Source: Thioalkalivibrio paradoxus (lineage in GTDB: Bacteria > Pseudomonadota > Gammaproteobacteria > Ectothiorhodospirales > Ectothiorhodospiraceae). From it: 64,000 nucleotides of DNA. Below are positions 8,268 to 17,476 of this stretch, piece after piece. Both the position numbers and the translations under genes were made by a program. The notes below the pieces were generated by a model. The model was not told where the DNA came from. It searched no databases and saw only the letters and a program-made list of their open reading frames with translations. The DNA lies in NCBI GenBank assembly GCA_011390565.1, contig JAABSC010000008.1, positions 41,296 through 105,295 of the forward strand, written 5' to 3'. The stretch's first letter is position 1. The number at the start of each line of letters is the position of its first letter.

Positions 8268-8774
8268 TCAGGTACTGGGGTGCAGCGTGACGTCGAGATC
8301 GTCGAGCGAATCGAGACGTCCACGCAAACGCCAGCTGCCGTCCTGGGGCTCGAGATACACGTGCCAGAGCGCCTGATCCAGATCGCTCAACTCGGTGAAG
8401 TACGCCCCTTGGCGTGCGTCATAGCTCATTGACAGTCTGCGATCGAAATGATCACGGGTCGGGTGCACGAAGGCCAGCTCCAGCTCCTGCCGGGGGATGG
8501 GCACGTCGCTGGAGAGTCTCAGCCAGACCCGGCCCTCCTCCATCGACACTGCGCCAGTCAGCCCCAGGCTGAGCGCGAACTGTGCGCGTTCGATACTCTG
8601 ATTGATGCCGCGCCCTTCCTTGTAATAGTCGCCGACCGCCAGGCCATCCGGATCATGGGTTGCGGCCGTAATGAGCAACACACCGAGCATGATGCCCGCA
8701 AGGGGAGGCGCGATGACGAACCAGGGCCAGAACTGTCGGTACCAGGGTTGGGTATCTTCGCGTGGATAACGCAT
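8268..8774 (-). CDS. fixH: FixH family protein
   Basis: A 168-residue membrane protein of the FixH family, linked to assembly of cbb3 cytochrome oxidase and its copper P-type ATPase. The N-terminus PWYRQFWPWFVIAPPLAGIM is the family signature and contains the single membrane helix; DPDGLAVGDYYKEGRGIN follows. The rest is a periplasmic beta-rich domain. ATG at 8774 is preferred, 25 bases after ccoG; an upstream in-frame start at 8819 would overlap ccoG. Follows ccoG as in other cco-fix clusters. No ccoI or ccoS is present in the window. Confidence 0.85.
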   Translation of the reverse strand: MRYPREDTQPWYRQFWPWFVIAPPLAGIMLGVLLITAATHDPDGLAVGDYYKEGRGINQSIERAQFALSLGLTGAVSMEEGRVWLRLSSDVPIPRQELELAFVHPTRDHFDRRLSMSYDARQGAYFTELSDLDQALWHVYLEPQDGSWRLRGRLDSLDDLDVTLHPST

Positions 8775-8799
8775 CGTTATGAATAACCTCTCGTTGATG

Positions 8800-10221
8800 T
8801 CAACGTAGCGGGCCGACAAAGCGGTTCGTACGTTCGTTGCTCAATTCCGGCATGTCCACGACCTGGGCACGGAAGGTGAGATCGTTGCTGCCCCGCACCT
8901 GCGCGGGATCGGCGCGCACGCTGGCCGGGAATTCGATCACGCGTCCGGGCGGCACCTCCACGTATCCCGAGTCGGTGCCCATGAGGCGGGCGCCCTCCAG
9001 TCCCGAGACGCTGAGCTCGAAATGCCGGGTCTCGTTGCTGCGGTTGGTGAGCTTGAGCGTATAGACATTTTCCACCGTCCCGTCCGGCAGGTCACGGTAC
9101 AGCATATTGCGGTCGCGGATGACATCGATCCCGACCGGGTTGCGTGCCCCCACTCCGTAGACGAAGCCGGCCAGCAGGATCAGGAGCAGGGCGCCGTACA
9201 GCACCACACGCGGGCGCAGAATTTTCGCTGGAGCGCCCGCGATCGCGTTTTCGGTGGTATAGCGGACCAGTCCTCTCGGGTAGCCCATCTTGTCCATCAC
9301 TTCGTCGCAGACGTCGACGCAGGCGGAGCAGCCGATGCACTGATACTGCAGGCCATCACGGATATCGATCCCGGTCGGGCAGACCTGAACGCACAACGTG
9401 CACTCGATGCAGTCGCCCAGTCCCCTTTCCTTGGGATCCACCCCCTTCTTGCGCGGGCCACGCGGTTCGCCGCGTTCGGTGTCGTAGGAGATGATCAACG
9501 TGTCCTTGTCGAACATCGCGCTCTGGAATCGCGCGTAGGGGCACATGTAGATGCAGACCTGCTCGCGCATGAACCCGGCATTGCCCCAGGTCGCGAAGCC
9601 GTAGAACAGGATCCAGAACGTTTCCCAGCCCCCGGTGTTCAGGGTGAAGAACCGGGGAACGAGTTCCGCGATCGGGCTGAAATAGCCGACGAAGGTGAGG
9701 CCCGTGAACAGCGCGAAGGCGGCCCAGGCCGTATGCTTCCCGGTCTTGCGCAGGATCTTTTCCTTGCTCCAATCGGCGTTGTCGAGCTTCATCTGCTTGG
9801 CACGATCGCCTTCGAACCAGCGTTCGATGCGCAGGAACGCCTCGGTCCAGACCGTTTGCGGGCACGCATAGCCGCACCAGAGGCGACCCGCCAGCGCGGT
9901 GAAGAAGAACAGGGACAGTGCAGCAATGACCAGAAGGACCGCGAGCAGGAAGAAATCCTGGGGCCAGAAGGTCAGATCGAAGACGTGGAACTTCCGCTCG
10001 GGCAAATCGAACAGCACCGCCTGCCGACCTTCCCATTGCACCCAGGGCAGACCGTAGTAAATGCCCAGCAGGACCACCAGCGCAGTGACCCGCAGGCGCG
10101 CGAACAAGCCGTGCACCTGGCGGGGGTAGATCTTCTGGTGCTTCGCGTAGAACTCGCTGTCGAGGCCTTCGGCGGGCGCGGTTCCACCTCTTTTCTTGCG
10201 TTTGGTGTCGGTGTCTGACAT
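8800..10221 (-). CDS. ccoG: Cytochrome c oxidase accessory protein CcoG (FixG/RdxA)
   Basis: Membrane iron-sulfur protein that reduces Cu(II) to Cu(I) for the cbb3 oxidase copper centre. The 473 residues hold several membrane helices in the first 220, the NapH-like GRLWCGYACPQTVWTE segment with Cys ligands, and two ferredoxin motifs, CIECTLCVQVCP and CIGCSACVDVC. A further helix (LYGALLLILLAGFVYGVG) and a C-terminal Ig-like domain end the protein. It lies 109 bases after ccoP, beyond a terminator, so it is probably transcribed by read-through or from its own weak promoter. Confidence 0.93.
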   Translation of the reverse strand: MSDTDTKRKKRGGTAPAEGLDSEFYAKHQKIYPRQVHGLFARLRVTALVVLLGIYYGLPWVQWEGRQAVLFDLPERKFHVFDLTFWPQDFFLLAVLLVIAALSLFFFTALAGRLWCGYACPQTVWTEAFLRIERWFEGDRAKQMKLDNADWSKEKILRKTGKHTAWAAFALFTGLTFVGYFSPIAELVPRFFTLNTGGWETFWILFYGFATWGNAGFMREQVCIYMCPYARFQSAMFDKDTLIISYDTERGEPRGPRKKGVDPKERGLGDCIECTLCVQVCPTGIDIRDGLQYQCIGCSACVDVCDEVMDKMGYPRGLVRYTTENAIAGAPAKILRPRVVLYGALLLILLAGFVYGVGARNPVGIDVIRDRNMLYRDLPDGTVENVYTLKLTNRSNETRHFELSVSGLEGARLMGTDSGYVEVPPGRVIEFPASVRADPAQVRGSNDLTFRAQVVDMPELSNERTNRFVGPLR

Positions 10222-10270
10222 TGCCGGTTCCAGAGGTCGGGGAGGGGGGTCGTTCGGGGTGGGTTGGTCG

Positions 10271-10306
10271 AAAAAAAAGCGGGCTACAAGGTGAATTGTA
10301 GCCCGC
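10271..10306 (-). terminator. Rho-independent terminator after ccoP
   Basis: On the minus strand the 10-base stem GCGGGCTACA / TGTAGCCCGC is followed by eight T. It separates ccoNOQP from ccoG-fixH-hemN and would set a lower level for the downstream accessory genes. Confidence 0.9.
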
Positions 10307-10329
10307 CCTGGCCTAGCGTGTTGTGGGTC

Positions 10330-11256
10330 TCAGTCGCGGTCGAGACTGTACACGTAGGCAGAGAGGACGTGGACTCGGTCCTCACCCAGGAGTTCGCCGA
10401 AAGCAGGCATCACGCCTGCGCGGCCCTGACGGATCGTGGTCTCGATGGCACCCACCGAGCCCCCGTACACCCAGGCGTTCGCGGTCAGGTTGGGCGCGCC
10501 GAGCATGGCCATACCCTTGCCCTCTGCACCGTGGCAGCCGGAGCAGTACGTCATGTACTGCGGCTGTCCCTGTTCCGCCATGGCCGCGTCCGCATCCGAA
10601 CGGCCGGCCAGCTGCAGCACGTACTGCGCCACGTTGCTCACGCCTTCGTCTCCGAGCATCTGCTCGAAGCCGGGCATGTTCGCCTGGCGACCGTTCAGCA
10701 GGGTGTGCTTGATTTCGGCCGGCGCGCCGCCCCACTGCCATACGCCATTGGCAAGACTCGGGAAGCCGGTCGCGCCGCCCGCATCCGAGCCGTGACACGT
10801 CGAGCAATAGTTCAGGTAGAGGCGGCGCCCGGTGGTGAGCGCATCGAAATCGCGGGACAGCGAGTCGATATCCTGCTCCGCCCAGGCCGTGTACACCGGC
10901 TGGTAGCGCGCATCGGCCCGGGCCATTTCCTTCTGGTACTGGCTGTTCTCGACGTTCAGTTCGTTGCCCGAGTGCCAGCCGAGCAGACCACCGAAACGAC
11001 CGAGGCCGGGATACAGCACCAGGTAGATCAGCGCGAACACGATGGTGATGTAGAACATGTACAGCCACCACCGGGGCAGCGGGTTGTTGTACTCGGTGAG
11101 GCCGTCCCAGCTGTGGCCGGTCTCGGCGCCCTGAGCCACTTCACCCGGCCGTTTCTTGCTGGTCCAGCGGATCAGCCAGTAGATGCCGGCGATGTTGGCG
11201 AGCGTCAGCACGACGACCCACCAGTGCCAGAACGTGCTCATGTCATTTTCGATCAT
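10330..11256 (-). CDS. ccoP: cbb3-type cytochrome c oxidase, dihaem subunit III
   Basis: A 308-residue electron-entry subunit of cbb3 oxidase. It has the family's N-terminal STFWHWWVV and GLTEYNNPLPRWWLYMFY signatures, two membrane helices, and two c-type haem sites, CSTCHGS and CSGCHGA, each followed by the expected methionine ligand region (NMPGF and MPAFG). ATG at 11256 is chosen because GGAG precedes it by 8 bases; the inner MSTFWHWW ATG at 11241 is an alternative. The start lies just past the ccoQ stop. Confidence 0.95.
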   Translation of the reverse strand: MIENDMSTFWHWWVVVLTLANIAGIYWLIRWTSKKRPGEVAQGAETGHSWDGLTEYNNPLPRWWLYMFYITIVFALIYLVLYPGLGRFGGLLGWHSGNELNVENSQYQKEMARADARYQPVYTAWAEQDIDSLSRDFDALTTGRRLYLNYCSTCHGSDAGGATGFPSLANGVWQWGGAPAEIKHTLLNGRQANMPGFEQMLGDEGVSNVAQYVLQLAGRSDADAAMAEQGQPQYMTYCSGCHGAEGKGMAMLGAPNLTANAWVYGGSVGAIETTIRQGRAGVMPAFGELLGEDRVHVLSAYVYSLDRD

Positions 11257-11258
11257 CT

Positions 11259-11438
11259 TCAATCTCCTTCGTGCGACCGCTTCCGGGCCGGCGGGTGGTT
11301 TTCGTCATCGGCAAAGGGGAGGTTTGCGGCTTCGTCGAAGCGCTTCTTGTTTTTTCTGCTGAAGGCCCACCAGACGATGCCGCCGAAGAGAATCATCAGC
11401 AGAACCGTCAGGAGGCCATGCAGTGCACCGAAGCTCAT
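11259..11438 (-). CDS. ccoQ: cbb3-type cytochrome c oxidase subunit IV
   Basis: A 59-residue small subunit: MSFGALHGLLTVLLMILFGG, one membrane helix, then a basic and acidic tail (FSRKNKKRFDEAANLPFADD). The FDEAANLPFxDD tail is the CcoQ signature. It lies between ccoO and ccoP, with 3 bases between ccoO and its start and 2 bases before the ccoP ATG. It helps stabilise the oxidase complex. Confidence 0.92.
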   Translation of the reverse strand: MSFGALHGLLTVLLMILFGGIVWWAFSRKNKKRFDEAANLPFADDENHPPARKRSHEGD

Positions 11439-11441
11439 GCG

Positions 11442-12050
11442 CTATCTCCAATGTGCCAGATCGGTACCCAGACCCTGCAGGTAGGCGATCATCGCGTCCA
11501 TTTCCGTCTTGCCCCGGACTTCGTCGGCAGCTGCGGCGATCTGTTCGTCGGTGTAGGGCACGCCCAGTCTCTGTTGCGCCCGCATCTTGCGCGGCGTGAG
11601 GTCCGCATTGATTTCCTTGCGCTCGAGGAAGGCGTAGGCCGGCATGTTCGATTCCGGCACCACTGCCCTCGGGTCGATCAGGTGCAGGCGATGCCAGTCG
11701 TCGCTGTAACGGCCACCCACGCGTGCGAGGTCGGGACCGGTCCGCTTGGAACCCCACTGGAACGGATGATCCCAGACGAACTCACCGGCCACCGAATAGT
11801 GCCCATAACGCTCGGTTTCCGCCCGGAAGGGCCGGATCATCTGAGAATGGCAGGTGTAGCAGCCTTCGCGGGTGTAGACATCCCGACCTTCCAGCTCGAG
11901 CGCGGATCGCGGTTGCATGCCCTCGAGCGGCTGCGTGGTGCTGTTCAGGTAGAACAGCGGAACGATCTGGACCAGCCCCGCCACGCTGATGACCAGGATG
12001 ATCAGCACGATCATCAGGCCAATGTTTTTCTCGACAACTTCATGACTCAT
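11442..12050 (-). CDS. ccoO: cbb3-type cytochrome c oxidase, monohaem subunit II
   Basis: A 202-residue membrane-anchored cytochrome c subunit. It has one N-terminal helix ([23 protein letters not shown]), the haem site [18 protein letters not shown] and the downstream axial-Met region ([10 protein letters not shown]). The motif and length are typical of CcoO. It begins 18 bases after ccoN and is part of the ccoNOQP transcript. Confidence 0.95.
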   Translation of the reverse strand: MSHEVVEKNIGLMIVLIILVISVAGLVQIVPLFYLNSTTQPLEGMQPRSALELEGRDVYTREGCYTCHSQMIRPFRAETERYGHYSVAGEFVWDHPFQWGSKRTGPDLARVGGRYSDDWHRLHLIDPRAVVPESNMPAYAFLERKEINADLTPRKMRAQQRLGVPYTDEQIAAAADEVRGKTEMDAMIAYLQGLGTDLAHWR

Positions 12051-12068
12051 GGTTTCATCTCCCCCGGA

Positions 12069-13529
12069 TCAGTGAGCGGTCTGCGGCACGGTGTGCACGA
12101 CGGGCTTCTCGCCGGCGATGGTCTTCCAGACGTTCCAGACCATGATGAACATGCCGAGGAAGAAGACCGCGCCGCCCAGGAAGCGCAGGAAGTAGTACGG
12201 ATACATCTGCACCAGGGTCTCGACGAAGTTGTAGGTCAGGGTGCCGTCGGCGTTCACCGCCCGCCACATCAGGCCCTGCATCACGCCCGCGATCCACATC
12301 GAGACGATGTACATCACGGTGCCGATGGTGGAGAGCCAGAAGTGCCACTCGATCGCCTTGATCGAGTACATCTTCTCCTTGCCCCACAGCGCGGGAATCA
12401 GTGCGTACAGCGATCCGATGGAGATCATCGCGACCCAGCCCAACGCGCCGCCATGGACGTGCCCGATGGTCCAGTCGGTGTAGTGCGACAGTGCGTTGAC
12501 CGTCTTGATCGACATCATCGGGCCTTCGAAGGTGGCCAGGCCGTAGAACGACAGGGACACGATCAGGAAGCGCAGGATCGGATCGGTACGCAGCTTATGC
12601 CAGGCACCGGAGAGGGTCATGATGCCGTTGATCATGCCGCCCCAGCTGGGCGCCAGCAGGATCAGGGAGAACACCATGCCGAGCGACTGCACCCAGTCGG
12701 GCAGCGCCGTGTAGTGCAGGTGATGGGGGCCCGCCCACATGTACAGCGACACCAGCGCCCAGAAGTGCACCACCGACAGGCGGTACGAGTAGATCGGCCG
12801 GCCCGCCTGCTTGGGTACGAAGTAGTACATCATCCCGAGGAACGCCGCCGTCAGGAAGAAGCCCACTGCGTTGTGGCCGTACCACCACTGGATCATCGCG
12901 TCCATCGTGCCCGGGTAGGCGGAATAGGACTTGAACAGCGTGACCGGCATGGAGATGTTGTTGACGATGTGCAAAACCGCGATCGTGATGATGAACGCAC
13001 CGAAGAACCAGTTCGCGACATAGATATGGCTGACCTTGCGCTTCAGGATGGTGCCGAAGAACACGATGGCGTACGCCACCCACACCAGGGCGATCAGGAT
13101 GGCGATGGGCCATTCCAGTTCCGCGTATTCCTTGCCCATGGTCATGCCCAGGGGCAGGGTCACCGCGGCCAGCACGATGATCAGCTGCCAGCCCCAGAAC
13201 GTGAATCCGACCAGCGGCCCGCCGAACAGACGTGTCTGACAGGTGCGCTGAACGATGTAATACGAGGTGGCGAATAGCGCGGAGCCGCCGAAGGCGAAGA
13301 TGACCGCGTTGGTGTGCAACGGGCGCAGGCGCCCGAAGGTGAACCACTCGAGATTGGTGTTCAGGGCCGGCCAGACCAGCTGTGCGGCAATGAGTACACC
13401 GACAAGCATGCCGACGATGCCCCAGACGATCGTCATGATCGAGAACTGCCGGACCACCTTGTAATCGTAGGTCTCCTGCGACCTTGCTGCCTGCGCACTT
13501 GTGTTATGCGTATCTGCGGTTGTTTCCAT
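12069..13529 (-). CDS. ccoN: cbb3-type cytochrome c oxidase, catalytic subunit I
   Basis: A 486-residue haem-copper oxidase core that reduces oxygen with high affinity. It has about twelve membrane helices and the conserved histidines in [43 protein letters not shown] and [17 protein letters not shown]. The N-terminus matches CcoN rather than aa3 enzymes. First gene of ccoNOQP, behind an FNR-dependent class II promoter whose start leaves a leader of about 60 bases. Confidence 0.96.
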   Translation of the reverse strand: METTADTHNTSAQAARSQETYDYKVVRQFSIMTIVWGIVGMLVGVLIAAQLVWPALNTNLEWFTFGRLRPLHTNAVIFAFGGSALFATSYYIVQRTCQTRLFGGPLVGFTFWGWQLIIVLAAVTLPLGMTMGKEYAELEWPIAILIALVWVAYAIVFFGTILKRKVSHIYVANWFFGAFIITIAVLHIVNNISMPVTLFKSYSAYPGTMDAMIQWWYGHNAVGFFLTAAFLGMMYYFVPKQAGRPIYSYRLSVVHFWALVSLYMWAGPHHLHYTALPDWVQSLGMVFSLILLAPSWGGMINGIMTLSGAWHKLRTDPILRFLIVSLSFYGLATFEGPMMSIKTVNALSHYTDWTIGHVHGGALGWVAMISIGSLYALIPALWGKEKMYSIKAIEWHFWLSTIGTVMYIVSMWIAGVMQGLMWRAVNADGTLTYNFVETLVQMYPYYFLRFLGGAVFFLGMFIMVWNVWKTIAGEKPVVHTVPQTAH

Positions 13530-13597
13530 CGATATCCCCCATCGGTTTCAAGATCAGCACGACCCCCCGGCACGGTTCGGATCGCCCTGCTGACCGG

Positions 13598-13638
13598 AGT
13601 GTAGGCCATGAATCGGTGTTTGGGGTGATCCAGATCAA
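13598..13638 (-). promoter_or_regulatory. FNR-box class II promoter for ccoNOQP
   Basis: On the minus strand TTGATCTGGATCAC (13638-13625) matches the FNR/ANR site TTGAT-N4-ATCAA with one mismatch. It is followed 21 bases later by -10 TACACT (13603-13598), the spacing expected for class II activation centred near -41.5. Transcription would start near 13591. It predicts induction of the oxidase at low oxygen by the fnr gene 3 kb away. Confidence 0.75.
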
Positions 13639-13807
13639 GACTTTTTCACGGGTTTGCGCGCAACGAGGGAACCTGAGCACGCGAAGACTGTCCCCGGGCG
13701 CGATCGGTGCAGTATCCTGCCGTCCCGGACGCGCCGCCCGTCGGGGAGAAGCCGGGCATCAGAACCCGGTGTGGCGGGCGGGGCTCCAACCACCTCAGGA
13801 GGACACG

Positions 13808-15091
13808 ATGAAGTTCGAGACACAGGCGATTCACGCCGGATTTCGGCCGGACCCGACCACGCATGCCGTGGCGGTGCCGATCTACCAGACGACGTCCTAC
13901 GCCTTCGACGACACCCAGCACGGCGCCGATCTGTTCGACCTGAAGGTGGCGGGCAACATCTATACCCGCATCATGAATCCGACCACCGACGTGCTCGAGC
14001 AACGGGTCGCCGCGCTGGAGGGTGGGGTCGGGGCGCTGGCGTTCGCTTCGGGCATGGCGGCGATCACCGCCGGCGTGATGACCCTTGCGCGCTCGGGGGC
14101 CAATATCGTGACCACGAGCACCCTCTACGGCGGAACCTACAACCTGTTCGCCCATACGCTTCCGCAATACGGCATCGACGTGCGTTTCGCGCCTCCCGGA
14201 GACATCGAGGCGATGCGTGCCCTGATCGATTCCGAGACCCGCGCGGTCTTCTGCGAGTCGATCGGGAACCCGGCGGGCAATGTCGCCGATCTCGGCGCGC
14301 TGGCCGCGCTGGCGCATGCGCACGGGGTTCCGCTGATGGTGGACAACACCGTGCCCTCACCCTACCTGTGTCGGCCGTTCGAGCACGGCGCCGACCTGGT
14401 CGTGCATTCGCTGACCAAATACATGGGCGGGCACGGCACCAGCATCGGCGGCATCCTGGTGGACTCCGGTGCATTCCCCTGGGCGGATCATGCTGAACGC
14501 TTTCCGGGTCTGACGCAGCCGGACCCCTCCTACCACGGGGTAACCTATACCGAGGCCTTCGGCGCCGCGGCGTACATCGGCCGGGCGCGGGTCGTGCCCC
14601 TGCGCAACATGGGTGCCGCGATTTCGCCATTCAACAGTTTCCAGATCCTGCAGGGGATCGAGACGCTGGCCCTGCGCATGGATCGCCACTGCGAAAACGC
14701 GTTGGCGGTCGCGCGCTTTCTGGAACGGCACCCGGCCGTCGGTTGGGTGGCCTACGCGGGACTGGAAAGCCATCCGGACCACGGTCTCGTCCAGCGTTAC
14801 ATGGGGGGGCGAGCGGCCAGTATCCTCAGCTTCGGCATCCGCAGCGCGCAGGGCGGTCGGGAGGCGGGGGCCAAATTCATCGATGCCCTTGGGCTGGTTA
14901 CCCGGCTGGTCAATATCGGCGACGCAAAGAGTCTGGCCTGCCACCCCGCGACGACCACCCATCGCCAGCTCTCTGCCGAGGAACTGACACGCGCCGGGGT
15001 GAAGGAGGACATGGTGCGGCTGTCGGTCGGCATCGAGCACATCGATGACATTCTCGAAGACCTGGAACAGGCCCTTGCGGCCGCGAGCTGA
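13808..15091 (+). CDS. metY: O-acetylhomoserine sulfhydrylase-type PLP enzyme
   Basis: A 427-residue pyridoxal-phosphate enzyme of the Cys/Met metabolism family that makes homocysteine from O-acetylhomoserine and sulfide. It has the family opening MKFETQAIHAGFRPDPTTHAVAV, YTRIMNPTTDVLEQR, the ASGMAAI loop and PLP lysine region VVHSLTKYMGGHGTS. Methionine gamma-lyase is the main alternative, but the length and the YHGVTYTEAFG insertion favour MetY. ATG at 13808 is set by the strong site AGGAGG; upstream in-frame codons have none. Sulfide use fits a sulfur-rich habitat. Confidence 0.88.
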   Translation: MKFETQAIHAGFRPDPTTHAVAVPIYQTTSYAFDDTQHGADLFDLKVAGNIYTRIMNPTTDVLEQRVAALEGGVGALAFASGMAAITAGVMTLARSGANIVTTSTLYGGTYNLFAHTLPQYGIDVRFAPPGDIEAMRALIDSETRAVFCESIGNPAGNVADLGALAALAHAHGVPLMVDNTVPSPYLCRPFEHGADLVVHSLTKYMGGHGTSIGGILVDSGAFPWADHAERFPGLTQPDPSYHGVTYTEAFGAAAYIGRARVVPLRNMGAAISPFNSFQILQGIETLALRMDRHCENALAVARFLERHPAVGWVAYAGLESHPDHGLVQRYMGGRAASILSFGIRSAQGGREAGAKFIDALGLVTRLVNIGDAKSLACHPATTTHRQLSAEELTRAGVKEDMVRLSVGIEHIDDILEDLEQALAAAS

Positions 15092-15095
15092 GCAC

Positions 15096-16064
15096 ATGAC
15101 CAAGGCCATCGATGCGGTTGCCCTGCCCGGAGAACCCACCCCGGACGCCTATGCCCAGCGCCCCTTGCGCCGTTACCTCGACGCCACCCGGCCACCGTTT
15201 CTGTCAGTGACCGTGGTGGCGGTGCTGATCGGTCTCGGGGGTGTCGTGTACGACGGGATCGCCGTTGCGTGGGGGATGTTCCTGCTTGCGTCGCTGGGTG
15301 CGTTGCTGGCCCACGCCGGCAGCAACGTGCTGAACGACTATTACGACGAGTTGAACGGAACCGATCCGGCCAACACGGCACGTCTCTTTCCGTTCACGGG
15401 CGGCAGTCGTTTCATACAGAACGGTGTCCTGACACCGAAACAGATGTTGCGTTGGGGTGGCCTGCTGATGCTTGGCACCATGATCATCGGCATGGTTTTG
15501 CTGGCTCGGGGTGGTCTGCCGCTGTTCTGGCTGGGCGTGCTCGGGCTGATTCTCGCCTGGGCCTATTCGGCGCCGCCACTGGCGCTGAACAGCCGTGGAA
15601 TGGGTGAACTGGTGGTGGCCGTCGGGTTCGGCCTGATGGTGCCGCTGGGCATCGACCTCGTGTTGCGCGAGGCGCTGGCGCTGCTTCCGGTGTACGCCGG
15701 TGCCTCCTACGCATTGCTGGTTGCGGGGATCCTGTACCTGAACCAGTTTCCGGACCTCGAGGCGGATCGGCGGGCGGGCAAGCGTCACTGGGTGGTGCGG
15801 CTCGGCGCCCGTCGGGGGCGGTGGCTGTACCCCATCCTGGTCCTGTCGGCCTACGGCCTGCTCGTGGTCGGCGTATGGGTCGGACCGTTGCCCGCCTGGA
15901 CCCTGCTCGGGCTGGTGCCATTGCCCGCGAGCATGGCGGCCGCGGCCATTCTGATCCGGCATGCCGGATCATCTCCGGCCCTGGTACCGGCCATCCGCCT
16001 GAATCTGAGTGCCGCGATGGCACACGGGGCTCTCGTCGCAGTGGGCCTCTGGCTCGCAGCCTGA
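15096..16064 (+). CDS. UbiA-family prenyltransferase
   Basis: A 322-residue integral membrane prenyltransferase with eight to nine helices. The two aspartate motifs that bind prenyl diphosphate and magnesium are present: NVLNDYYDELNGTD near residue 90 and NQFPDLEADRRAGKRH near residue 215. The NQF...DLEADRRAGKR form resembles the MenA branch (1,4-dihydroxy-2-naphthoate prenyltransferase). A second, more typical MenA is encoded near 43 kb, so the acceptor here may be a different aromatic. It follows metY by four bases, in one operon; no functional link is evident. Confidence 0.75.
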   Translation: MTKAIDAVALPGEPTPDAYAQRPLRRYLDATRPPFLSVTVVAVLIGLGGVVYDGIAVAWGMFLLASLGALLAHAGSNVLNDYYDELNGTDPANTARLFPFTGGSRFIQNGVLTPKQMLRWGGLLMLGTMIIGMVLLARGGLPLFWLGVLGLILAWAYSAPPLALNSRGMGELVVAVGFGLMVPLGIDLVLREALALLPVYAGASYALLVAGILYLNQFPDLEADRRAGKRHWVVRLGARRGRWLYPILVLSAYGLLVVGVWVGPLPAWTLLGLVPLPASMAAAAILIRHAGSSPALVPAIRLNLSAAMAHGALVAVGLWLAA

Positions 16065-16093
16065 GCTATCGTGCCGGGCACGGACCCGGGTAC

Positions 16094-16582
16094 TCAGCTT
16101 CGCAGGTCTGCCAGGAAGCGATCGATTTCGCTTTCGGAGAGGGCCGGGAACAGGCGCCGCAGCCGCTCGCTCAGGGCAGGGGATGCAGGAGCCTCGGACC
16201 GGCCCAGCCGCGCGGTCTGCGTCAGCCAGGCAGCCTCCACCCGTTCGGCGGACTGTTCGAGCGCCAGGCACGCCCGATAGCCGTCGGCCCAGGACCGTTC
16301 CGGTATTCGGCGGCGCAGCGTGCGTATGCGCCGGGTGACGCGCCGGTTCCAGTCCCCGGAGCCCTGTGCCAGTTTGCGCCAGACCGGAGAACCCCGGCGA
16401 TCGGGCAGCCAGCAGGCGAACAACACGAGGAGTACGTCGATCTGGTGGTGATCCTGCCAGTGCAGGAGCCGCGAACGGGCTTCGGGTTGGGACCAGCACC
16501 ACACAGCGAAGGCCCAGAAGGCATCCGTGGACAGGGGTTCGCGCCGCGCGGGAAGCTCAGGCCGTTTGGGAGAGCGGCTCAA
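16094..16582 (-). CDS. DUF2390 (TIGR02444 family) protein
   Basis: A 162-residue soluble protein of unknown function. The N-terminal FWAFAVWCWSQPEARSRLLH and QIDVLLVLFACWLPDRRG correspond to the family motif (FWxFSxxxY...CLxLQDxxGxDVNxLLFxxW). It is all-helical and rich in Arg. Its 5' end overlaps the 3' end of fnr by 26 bases on the same strand, so both are probably co-transcribed. Confidence 0.75.
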   Translation of the reverse strand: MSRSPKRPELPARREPLSTDAFWAFAVWCWSQPEARSRLLHWQDHHQIDVLLVLFACWLPDRRGSPVWRKLAQGSGDWNRRVTRRIRTLRRRIPERSWADGYRACLALEQSAERVEAAWLTQTARLGRSEAPASPALSERLRRLFPALSESEIDRFLADLRS

Positions 16583-17288
16583 AACGGATACCCGCGATGC
16601 GATGCAGGCCGTCCATCTCGAGCAGGTGCAGGTCGCGGGTATGGATCTCGATCAGTCCCTGCTTGCGGAACTGTGTGAACAGGCGGCTGATGGTTTCCTG
16701 GGTGAGACCGAGGTGGTTGGCGATGTCGGCGCGCGACATGCTCAGGCAGAAACGGTCGGCGACCAGGCCGCGCGCACGGAACCGCATCGACAGACTCAGC
16801 AGGAAGGCGGCCAGGCGCTGTTCCGCGCTGCGTTGACCCAGCAGTGCGAGCAGCGATTCGTCGGAGGCGATCTCCCGGCTCATCGTGCGCATGAAGTGCT
16901 GGCGCAGGCTCGGCAGCTGCCCCGCCAACGCATCCAGCTTGTCGAAGGGGATTTCGCAGATGCTGGTCGTCTCCAGCGCGACGGCACTGACCGGGTGCAG
17001 GCCCTTGTTGATCGCATCGAGTCCCAGCAGCTCTCCCGCGAGGGTGAAACCCGTGACCTGTTCGGTGCCATCATCCGAGAGCAGTACGGACTTGAGCGAA
17101 CCCGTACGCACCGCGAACACGGAAGAGAAGGGCGCCCCCATCCGGAAAAGTACCTGCCCCTTGGGGATCGGGCGGCGGCGCTGGACGATTTCGTCGAGTT
17201 GCCACAACTCATTTTCCGGAAGCCCCACCGGAAGGCAGAGCACCTTCAGTGAACACTGATCACAGGAACCCGAAGCGTGAATCGTCAT
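16557..17288 (-). CDS. fnr: FNR/ANR-type oxygen-sensing transcription regulator
   Basis: A 243-residue Crp/Fnr-family regulator. Four cysteines stand where FNR binds its oxygen-labile [4Fe-4S] cluster: C9, C12, C18 (SCDQCSLKVLC) and C111 (SICEIPF). The cyclic-nucleotide-type beta roll is followed by a dimer helix and the DNA-recognition helix in LGLTQETISRLFTQF, including the E-SR residues that read TTGAT half sites. ATG at 17288 (MTIHAS) is preferred; a GTG two codons upstream is possible. FNR-like boxes at ccoN, at the adjacent hyd operon and between the hyn and hyp arms make it the likely local regulator. Confidence 0.93.
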   Translation of the reverse strand: MTIHASGSCDQCSLKVLCLPVGLPENELWQLDEIVQRRRPIPKGQVLFRMGAPFSSVFAVRTGSLKSVLLSDDGTEQVTGFTLAGELLGLDAINKGLHPVSAVALETTSICEIPFDKLDALAGQLPSLRQHFMRTMSREIASDESLLALLGQRSAEQRLAAFLLSLSMRFRARGLVADRFCLSMSRADIANHLGLTQETISRLFTQFRKQGLIEIHTRDLHLLEMDGLHRIAGIRFEPLSQTA

Positions 17289-17427
17289 GGGCACCGAGTG
17301 TAATCAGAATTCGCACGCGAAAGGAAGTGCGCATTGAGAGAGCGGGGATTTGGGGTTCCGTGCGGCGAAATGACTGCCTGAGGCCGCGAGCGTGGGTCGG
17401 TCGTCCACACGGGCTGGCGTGTTGACC

Positions 17428-17469
17428 CTGATCTGGATCATCGCAAACCCAGCCCGCGTGGACTACCTT
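17428..17469 (+). promoter_or_regulatory. FNR-like box and -10 for the hyd operon
   Basis: CTGATCTGGATCAT (17428-17441) keeps the TGATCTGGATCA core of the ccoN box, with only the outer bases differing from TTGAT-N4-ATCAA. Exactly 22 bases later comes TACCTT (17464-17469), a fair -10 at class II spacing. The predicted start near 17476 is right at the hydB ATG (17477). Confidence 0.55.
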
Positions 17470-17476
17470 CGTTGAT

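Noticed and set aside
6597..8432. A 611-codon plus-strand frame through the 29-base inverted repeat and hemN
   Set aside because: It is antisense to hemN and starts inside the repeat. The encoded GCIHGVP-like peptide belongs to the repeat, not to a protein.
11271..13277. A 668-codon plus-strand frame and other long frames opposite ccoNOP
   Set aside because: The minus strand encodes unmistakable CcoN, CcoO, CcoQ and CcoP. The antisense products are His/Asp/Gln-rich shadows.
13639..13807. SAM or SAH riboswitch before metY
   Set aside because: GC-rich and able to fold, but none of the conserved core sequences of the SAM or SAH classes is recognised.
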